Of a DNA stretch of 41,107 nucleotides, positions 33,740-41,107 are shown piece by piece (the stretch's first letter is position 1; the number at the start of each line of letters is the position of its first letter). The position numbers and the translations under genes are program-made. Location of the stretch: assembly GCA_015680685.1 (NCBI GenBank), contig MNCI01029140.1:1-41107 (forward strand). Direction: 5' to 3'. This stretch comes from Gnetum montanum. Its lineage: Eukaryota; Streptophyta; Gnetopsida; Gnetales; Gnetaceae. Below the pieces are notes generated by a model. That model had not been told where the DNA came from. It did no database searches and saw only the letters and a list, made by a program, of their open reading frames with translations.

Positions 33740-34300
33740 CTATCTAAGTTTTCCAGAAACACCGGTTGCATACAAGAAATGTTGAGCACTCCCGTACATC
33801 ATCACCCTCTGTATCACCGCATGTGATGCATGGAACTTTCTTCTTCTCGAACCTTTTATAAATGTTTTCCTTAGATATTTCTAAGGAAAGATCGTGGATT
33901 TGTAGGCATGCATTTATGGTACTTAGTCATGCCCTCCCCATTATAATTGGGAAATTCCATTTATTATTGTTGACTTCTATCACTAGGAAATTAGCTAGGT
34001 ATGACCAACCATGCATAGTGGTAACAATGTCCTCCACAAGTTCCAAAGGGATAGTGATGAATTGGTTAGCCAACTCTAATTGAATATTGCTTTTCTTGAG
34101 TGGAGGCAGCTTCTAGGATTTATACATTTTTGTGATATTAAGTTGACTCTAGAACGTGAGTCAAGAAGAGCCTTATATGATTCAATCCCAGCGACTTGGT
34201 GGTAGATTAAGGGACTTCTAGGATCAGAGAGTTTTCTAGGAAGGTGGCCCACCTTTATCCAATCAGTGATGGAATGTCTTAAGATAACCGTGTGCATTGA
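33740..34300 (-). pseudogene. Aspartic protease remnant of element D, catalytic site lost
   Basis: The open part 34297-34076 reads DWIKVGHLPRKLSDPRSPLI and then ALLDSRSRVNLISQ, so the catalytic DSG has become DSR. In the second half NFPIIMGRA is followed by TGA where A and C have Trp (near 33930). The TAG that ends A and C is also present. This copy could not be an active protease. Confidence 0.8.
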
Positions 34301-36813
34301 GCACTGTTTTTGGTTTTGAAGGGAGATCCAAAGCCTTACTTGATGGAGGAGTAGTCATAGACTCAACCACTTATGGTTGTGATAGGTGGTTTAGACTATT
34401 ATTTCTAAAGAAAGGTCTTCTCTTTATACGATTGTTAAAACTAATAGTGTGTTGAAGGTTGATAGCTCTTGTAATGTTACGTTGCTACAGTTGAGTGGGG
34501 AGTTCCCCTTGCATTGTTGGAGTGAGTGATAGTGGAACTATCGACGTAAGAGATGTAGAAGGATTCAGAGGATGATATGCATGTGGAGTGTATCTTCTAG
34601 GAGAGGGAGTCTTAAAATACTCCTGAGCTTGGCAGTACCATTGTGGATTCATGTGATTGATAGATTCATTTGGAGAAGCCAACTACTGCATGTAATAGCC
34701 ATATGGATTTGGTTGCCGATAAGGGTATTGTTGCCTAGGCAGTGACATCCCCCATGACTGTGGGTATTGCCACTCCTAGTGCTACTTGATAGGTTGTGCT
34801 GGAGTTCCATAAGGATAGTACATTAATAGTTGGTAAAACTATCCTTAGTTACCTTGGGGATAAGGTAACCTTCGGGGTGCTTGTTCTTTGTTAACTCTTG
34901 AGTTGAGTGCATACACCTCAGACTCTTGTAGATGTGAGATTATTGGGCAACATCTCTTAGGATGGTCATATTGGTAGATCTCACATCCACCCTCATTGTC
35001 TGTATCAGAGTCCACAACCTCATTGGAAATAGTCATTTTTCCTTTACCCTTGTTATGTGCATGTTCTGAATATCTTCTCTTTTTCTTATCATGGTCACTA
35101 CTTCACTCCTTAGACTCCTCTAAAATTTTTAAAATGGTTTCTAATCTACTATCTAAGGCGTCCACATCTGATCTACCTTAGTTGACACTTTGGTTCTTAA
35201 CTTTTGAAGTGGCAAGGTTTCTTTATTCGCTAACTCTTCGAGTGGTGACTCATCCTCTTCCTCACAAAATCTTACTCTCGTCTTTCGGAGGGAAGGATCA
35301 CGGTTATAGTCTTTCGTGCTTTCTCTTTTCCTTAGCTCTTCTTCTTCCTTAGCTACTTGCTCTAACAATCTATGAACTTGATGGGACGTAAGTTTAGATA
35401 ATCTTCCTTGGGCATATGTCCCAAGGGTTCTCTTTGTTCATGTCTTAGCCAATCTACGAGATGACATAGTTAATCTAGTTGTGCGTAACCATGACCTCGG
35501 CAATGATGTAGCAATGCATAATATCAACCCATGGTAGCATCCAAGGGTTTGTGATTTCCTTGCTTTCATCCTTGGATCTGCTTATGCAAGTTGGACACTC
35601 TAGAGTACGTTTGGTATTTATCATTAAATAGTTCTAGCATTGTACTCCATCATCTGTATTTCTCTTCTAAGGACCTATACCAATTTCTTCTTCTTTTATG
35701 AGCATCCTAGGGAACAATTTTAGCTTCTACCTCTCCTTTTCAATGTTTTGCAAGGCACAAGCATCATGAAATGCCTGTAAGTGGCTCTGCGGATCAACAT
35801 TGTATCCCACCTCAAATCATTGGATATTATTCATGTCTAGTCTCTTGATTCAGCTATCTTTCTGGTGTCTTGTAGGTATTCTCATAGCCTCCATATGTCT
35901 AACATACTCCGAGTTGCTAGTAGCAGTTCTTCGTTGTCATTTCCTTCATGGAGTCTATGATGCCTACGTGGTTCCCTAATTTTCATTCTACGCCTTGACT
36001 CTCTCGAATGCCCTCGTCCTCTGTCTTGACTTGCTTGTCGAGGGCTCTTATCTTGCTTACCCTTATCCTCACAGTTGTGCTCTTGGTAACTGTGTCCTAA
36101 TGTGGTAGGAAAGGGTTAATGATGCAATGAAGGGGAAGAAGAATGGGAACCATCGCCATGACGATGTTTCTTACCTTCTCTTCGGTGGTTATTGCCCTGA
36201 TCATGATGACGATCAGACTGTCCATCCTTGCCATGTGTTTGTATTTCCTCATTGAATGCTTGGTGTTCATGGGTATCAAAACTAGGGTTTTGAATTATGG
36301 AACGAAGGTTCTGATGCCCTACCTCCTCACTATCGTTAGGATTGGGACATCATTTTGTGGGGAACTTATTGAGATAGGTTCACCACCCTTAATTTCTCTT
36401 ATGATGGATGAAGCATTATGGGGGCCTTTGCCCTTCAACGATGTGTGGTGACTCTCCTACCACAAGTCCTATTGACGTTGCACTTCTATGGGACAGTAGT
36501 CACTCATGTTGTAATCACATGTAACGTACTCAACGTATCATTGTGACATGCCAATTCATGTAAGGGCACAAACGAGCATGTTGGGGGTAGATTTGTCTAG
36601 AGGCAACACTATGTTACCCTCAAAGTCTCTCCATCACAGTTGTTCTTCTTCATGGAAGACAAAGGTAAAGTTAGGTATATATTCATCATGATGAATATAT
36701 ACCACACTGAATTTTTAAGGAACTGGAAATTCTTGGTTATGTATGCTGTGTTGCTGACTATCTCTTGTGTGATCCCTAGGTGGTGAAGTGCTCTTATGAG
36801 AAGAAGAAGACAT
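34301..36813 (-). pseudogene. Gag polyprotein remnant of element D
   Basis: ATG at 36813 (MSSSSHKSTSPP). The N-terminal domain is interrupted by stops. The His/Asp-rich linker (QSDRHHDQGNNHRREG near 36200), the core (NHL..HDACAL near 35770) and the YAQLD.L.HLVDWLRHE and LLEQVAKEEEE segments (35510-35340) follow. The acidic segment DSDTDNEGGCEIYQYDH (35036-34845) and a Pro-rich part (34682-34485) complete the same domain order as C. Pieces lie in more than one frame, so indels have accumulated here. Confidence 0.8.
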
Positions 36814-36939
36814 TGTTATCTTACCGGTGTGCTATTGACCATTGTTTAAATTTTCTTCTAATTAACCCTAAGGGTTTGTCTAAGCTTTCCAATGATGTGA
36901 ATGATTTCCTATGTTCTACTTAGCGCACAAAAAACTTAG

Positions 36940-36957
36940 TCCTCGGTAACAGCACCA
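36940..36957 (-). other. Primer binding site, tRNA-Asp type (element D)
   Basis: Minus strand TGGTGCTGTTACCGAGGA; differences from the tRNA-Asp complement are mostly transitions. One base lies between it and the LTR. Confidence 0.75.
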
Positions 36958-37673
36958 ATGATGAGTAGTGAGGTACTCCTACACTTAACCATAAGAATAC
37001 AAGCATTACATGTGCAATTGGGTCAAACTCTATAGACTAAGTTTCTACATGCATTATGGAACACCTAAGGTTAATCAATCATTGTCCTCCTAAGATTACT
37101 TGTATTTGTCATGGTTGTATGGTTAAGTAAGCTTGAGGCATGTGATTTTTATATCTTTTATGTTTTATCGCTTATGCTAAGAGAGGAAAGGGGCGAAGAG
37201 ACTAAGTAACTAACTTTAACTAATTAAGCCTTAATCATCCTAACATCAGTATCCATTCCCACTTGTCATTTCACACCCTGGACCAATGCAATGCTATTGG
37301 GATTACCAAACACTATTCATTACTGGGATTACCAAGCGTAACCCATGTGCTCGAAGCGGTCGTACTGAATGCACTTAACTATGATATTTGAGGGTTGAGA
37401 GATATTAAGTCCTTAGGAAATCATTTAGAAAATTAAAAATAATTAAAGTCCTATTTAGCTTAGTCCATGGACTACAAGGTTTATCTAAAACTTTATCTTT
37501 ATTGTTGTACAGAATTGTGTGCTCAGGTATAGAATTGCTCAAATAAAGATCCATTCACTTTGGGACTCCTGCTATGGGCACATGGAAATTATTCTAACTT
37601 TAAAATGAAAAAATGGTAAGAGTTTGGCTACGGTCTAGATCTAGATGGAGAAACAAGGGAGTGCTACCTCTTA

Positions 37674-37681
37674 TTTATAAA
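37674..37681 (-). promoter_or_regulatory. TATA box of LTR D
   Basis: TATAAATA on the minus strand, nine bases from the edge of the U3 inverted repeat. Confidence 0.6.
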
Positions 37682-37690
37682 ACTAGCAGT

Positions 37691-37772
37691 GGGCTGTGAT
37701 ATTGCATACACGATATCGCAGGGAAGGATGCGATATCGCATATGCCATATCACATACGCGATATCGTAGCCC
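37691..37772. repeat. U3 inverted repeat of LTR D, 29-bp arms
   Basis: Left arm 37691-37719 (GGGCTGTGATATTGCATACA...) pairs with right arm 37744-37772, which ends CGCGATATCGTAGCCC. Mismatches are few and mostly G-T type. The 24-base interval contains the perfect palindrome GCGATATCGC. Confidence 0.8.
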
Positions 37773-38012
37773 ATCCGATATCACATCCCATCAGTAACAT
37801 AAGGAAACTTTTCATTTTCTTTAAAAATTGTTTTCTCTATTGCATTCTACTACAATAGCAATTCATTCTTTCCTACACTATTGTTGTTGTTTTTTTATTC
37901 ATATCTATCTCATGTCTATCTCTGCTGTTGTATCTCTATTTGCTTTTTCTTTTTGTTCGATTTTCATTTTTGTTGTTGTTATTTATTTTACATCATCTGC
38001 TACTACATTTTC

Positions 38013-39469
38013 ATGAAATTGGTGGATCATAGTAGTGGTAGAATGCACAATGTTGGCAAAATGGTTGTGGCATTAAGAAGCCCTATGAAGGATCTAAGGA
38101 GTAGTAGATGCCTCTTCTAGGCTCTTCCTTCTTGCGACTATTGTTACTCCTCCTCCTATTCATGTTTCAAGGTTCCTAGATTATTAGCTACGTCTTAACC
38201 AACAATAGTAGTAGTAGTAGCAGGCTTAGCCTCAGATAAACTCTCACAACCTGCTCTTTCCCTAGTAGCTTCCATGGCTACAAATAACAACTATAGTCCC
38301 AGCAGCCTAGGATTTGTGCGGCATTACCAACTCCACCACTAGTTCTACCATGAGAGGCATCATAGAGACTAACAACAGTTACTGTTGCACATCAAGAAGC
38401 ACTATATTCATGAAGGAAGTAAAACACAGAGCCTCCATAGTAGGCCAGCTTAAGAAAGCCAACATCATCACGGGTCAATGGATAGATGAAGATGATAGGT
38501 ATATAACATTTTGTTGAAAACAAGTACCTTATTAGTTCTAGGTTTTGTAGCTTTTTAGATTGTGGGTTTTACGATTTCACATTATTGGAAGAATTGCATT
38601 TAGCATCTTTCAAAGGATAGGTGCCCAGTTCCAAACTTACATAGAAGGATAAATGATATCGCATGGTTTGTATGGTTGTTGCAATGTGTGGATAGGCTAT
38701 TGTTGAGATTGGTGCAGAAATATGGAGCTAAAAAATAGTTACACATTGCTCAAATGCTTTCGAACTAGGTGGGAGAATAGTGTAGAGAAGGATTGCACAA
38801 TCATCCATGATTAGACATTAAGGTTTTTAGTTACATTTTGATTTATTTCTTTCTTGCAGGACAAAGAATTTACTTTGCTATTCATCACTTGATCTAGATC
38901 ATGGATCATTGATATTTGTTGATTCATGTAGAAGGATATATGATAGAAGAGGAGGATAGAATGGTGGTATATGCCCACATGGATCTTCGCAATAGGTGGG
39001 CTAAGATTGCTAAGCAGCTACTAGGTAGAACTAAAAATGCAATCAAGAACCATTGGCATACTACTAAGCAAAGACACAAGGCTAGTAGAAGGTCAAGAAG
39101 AAACCTAGATGTCTCCTCCTCCCCAAAGATCCACAGAAGTTCAATCCTTCAGGACTATATTAGAAGTCTCTTTGATCACAACAACTAGAACCTCCAAAAA
39201 CAACATCCCAATTGATCTTCGTCATTTTTTCTCTTCCCTCTTTTACAGATAACCTTCAAAATGCTACATTTTAGTAGCATCTGTCCAGCATTGAAGTGGA
39301 AGAAAAATTACCTAATATTTATCCTACAACCTTTATGCATAGAAATGATAAAATAGGTTTGAATTTAAATAAAATGATGTTTGGGTGCCCAACCCCTCAA
39401 AGTTCTCTAGCCTTTAACAACTCTGAGTTTGATAACGATGTAACTAGCATCTTGCCCACAATTGAATAG
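38013..39469 (+). pseudogene. R2R3-MYB pseudogene, copy D (R3 exon intact)
   Basis: The first ORF stops at 38120. An N-terminal low-complexity part follows in another frame (LSQPALSLVASMA..NNNYSP). Exon 1 ends in ANIITGQWIDEDDR at donor GT 38499. Exon 2 (38696-38822) carries LVQKYG, IAQML and CREG.HNH with the four shared stops, and its donor GT is intact. Exon 3 (from 38932) has the shared one-base loss at its start, then an uninterrupted R3: [34 protein letters not shown], and a basic tail [12 protein letters not shown], to TAG 39186-39188. The same frame resumes as a C-terminal part to TAG 39467-39469, with DLNLN. Only a lone R3 could be made, so function is unlikely. Confidence 0.87.
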
Positions 39470-40499
39470 TCAACTATGGATAATTTGTAAATCTAGTGGT
39501 GTTTTGATTTGATAATGATGTAGCCAATAGCTTGTATGTTAAGTGATTGATATTTAAATTTTATAAAAATCTTTGTAACATAGAAGACTATGGTATCATG
39601 AAAGTTGCATGTAGTAGGACTTGGAGTAGCAAAACAAAATCAATGATGATGTGGTAGAAATTATAATATTTGAAATTTCATGTTGTGTATAGAATTATTC
39701 ATGTGATTCATTATAAAACTCTACATTTATTGAGTGTGTTTGAATGAAATTCAAAATTTATCTTTTAGAAAGTAGCAAATTTTTCTTTTGGAGGAGCATG
39801 GAGAGCAATTGCAAATCCGTGATTTGAATTTTGTCATCTTAAGCCTTTCATGTTAAAAGGATTATCATTTCTAAAATTGTGTTTTATATAGGGTTATAGA
39901 AATGGTGCTAAATGTTTAAATGTATGGTAAATAGGTCTTTTATTAATCAAAATTGATCATCAAACTTTACTTTACAGGGTAAAAATATTCCATCCTTAGA
40001 TACAAGGAAAAAGATTACGAGTAACCTTAAACCAATCATGATCTTCCAGTGTTTAATGTTGTAATTGAACTTGAATAGAAAAACTAAATTAAGAATTAGC
40101 CTTGATTCAAATGAATATAGATTTTTATTAGAAAGAAAGAGAAATTTTGAGTTTCCATGGGTTAGAAAAGGCAAATTGTACTAATGGATTGTTGCTAGAA
40201 AAATAGAGCATTATTAAGTTTTCTTACGTTTAGGAGCAACAAGAGTATTTTTTTGTTTTTAGAGGTCAAAGACTAAGAAGAGCATAACAAGAGAATTTTT
40301 GAGTTTCCATGAGTAATAAGACAAACCATTGTACACACTGTTGTTGAAAAGCACTAGCATTTTTGAATTTTAATAGGTTAAAAAATGAAAGGGATCAAGT
40401 TATATTCCATGTTTGATAATAGTAGTAATGTATTGGATTATATTTTATATGAACTAAAATTTTTAATCTGGTAATAATTAATTATTATGAGTGCAATCT
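39470..40499. repeat. Non-coding spacer downstream of MYB-D
   Basis: It is collinear with 9933-10959, including the internal TTTTGAGTTTCCATG duplication (near 40145 and 40298) and the T-run near 40249-40259. No coding region is supported. Confidence 0.65.
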
Positions 40500-41107
40500 C
40501 TTTATATTGAAGAAATACCAAAACATTTTTTTAACCAAAACCAAAGATTTATAGGAGCTAGGCACTCTAAGAAAATATGAAAGAATGTCTCATTCTAAGT
40601 AGTGTGAACATAATTGGCTAAGACGCACTTAGAGAAACTGATCTCATTCTTGTATGCAGACTTTGAAACATGAAACACCAAACAAAACAAGCTAGGCATT
40701 AATGAATTCCAAATTGGATCTCAAGTTTGGACTAGGAAGACTATGAAAGATTTATGTTCCATTTAGGGCTGAGAGTGAGGGTAGTAGTAACCTTTTGCAC
40801 CATGACAGAATAGATTTGGTAATTAGAATAATTTCTAAAATTATGCTTTCATAAAAACTTCATATTATAAAGGATGTTGCTATCTAAAGAACCAAAATAA
40901 TTGTTTGTAAGGAATTGAAGCCACCTTGGTAAGAAAAAGAGAATTGAATTGTTGACCAAAAAAGAGGAGCCTTTACAAGAGACCACATAGGTTTTAATTA
41001 GTTAATAACAAACCTATAGGAAGTAAGAATAGTTTAAGAATTAACCTAGAAAAAAGCCATTAATTTTGAACCACCAAAGCAAAGCTTTATTTAACTATTT
41101 ATCTTAA
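40500..41107 (-). mobile_element. 3' part of a LINE, copy D
   Basis: Collinear with 10960-11572. The minus strand around 40560-40700 carries the degenerate zinc-binding segment (ETFFH.F..C.APINLW), with more stops than copy A. The window ends inside the element at the base corresponding to the gap edge at 11572. Confidence 0.6.

Larger units (their letters stand above)
32866..37793 (-). mobile_element. Retroelement D, gag-protease unit lacking a 3' LTR
   Basis: The left edge lies at TGTGAGAACCACACCATG (32876), the same base at which similarity with element A starts (3703). Content runs from tail through protease, full-length gag and primer site to a complete LTR with the best preserved termini (TGATG...CATCA). 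Flanked on the right by GTAAC, it has frameshifts in gag and a disabled protease. Its LTR hairpin is the clearest of the four. Confidence 0.85.
36959..37793 (-). repeat. 5' LTR of element D
   Basis: An 835-bp LTR with intact ends, TGATGAGTAG on the left and CCCATCA on the right of the + strand, so the minus-strand LTR starts TGATG and ends CATCA. TATA box 37674-37681, inverted repeat 37691-37772. Host flank GTAAC corresponds to GCAAC in the other copies. Confidence 0.88.

Noticed and set aside
1-41107. tRNA, rRNA or known small RNA genes
   Set aside because: No cloverleaf-type B-box context or rRNA segment was recognised by eye. The only tRNA-related sequence is the primer sites complementary to tRNA-Asp.

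Overview
The window is nuclear DNA of a seed plant, and nothing in it points to bacteria, an organelle or a virus genome. The evidence is an AT-rich composition, R2R3-MYB exons with plant intron positions, Ty3/Gypsy LTR retroelements of the Athila/Tat type primed by tRNA-Asp, and a plant LINE tail with its reverse-transcriptase zinc-binding domain. The species cannot be named from the sequence. No intact protein-coding gene was found. Nearly everything recognisable is repeat-derived or pseudogenic.

The main structure is a segmental duplication cluster. One module is repeated four times with losses and rearrangements. Left to right on the + strand it contains: (1) a minus-strand gag-protease retroelement ending in its 5' LTR; (2) about 220 bp of flank and a plus-strand R2R3-MYB pseudogene; (3) non-coding DNA and a minus-strand LINE 3' end; (4) an AT-rich block and an unidentified gene-like locus, here called X. 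Module 1 covers 3703-14733 (element A, MYB-A, LINE-A, assembly gap 11573-11755, X1). Module 2 is scattered: X2 and its upstream block lie at 17385-18890, and truncated element B with MYB-B lies at 19826-23774. Module 3 is 23775-31943 (element C, MYB-C, X3). Module 4 is 32866-41107 (element D, MYB-D, LINE-D, cut by the window end). The LTR/flank junction is the same in all four copies, so the element inserted once and was then copied passively with its neighbours.

The retroelement has LTRs of about 815-835 bp (TGATG...CATCA on the minus strand), a tRNA-Asp primer binding site one base inside the LTR, and one long gag-protease frame. That frame is about 1,020 codons in copy C and has a shared stop just after the protease. 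I see no reverse transcriptase, RNase H or integrase, so it looks like a non-autonomous gag-only (TR-GAG-like) element. Its U3 has a TATA box next to a strong inverted repeat. Older related LTR pieces lie at 207-1012 and 2245-2439, and a plus-strand gag fragment of the same family lies at 14772-14990.

The four MYB copies (MYB98/115/118-like) share four in-frame stops in exon 2 and a one-base frame loss at the start of exon 3. The gene therefore died before it was duplicated. Copy D keeps the cleanest R3 exon, and copy C has lost R3 through a deletion with filler sequence. The stretches 1-206, 1013-2244, 2440-3702, 15000-17384, 18891-19825 and 31944-32865 hold nothing I can identify as a gene.
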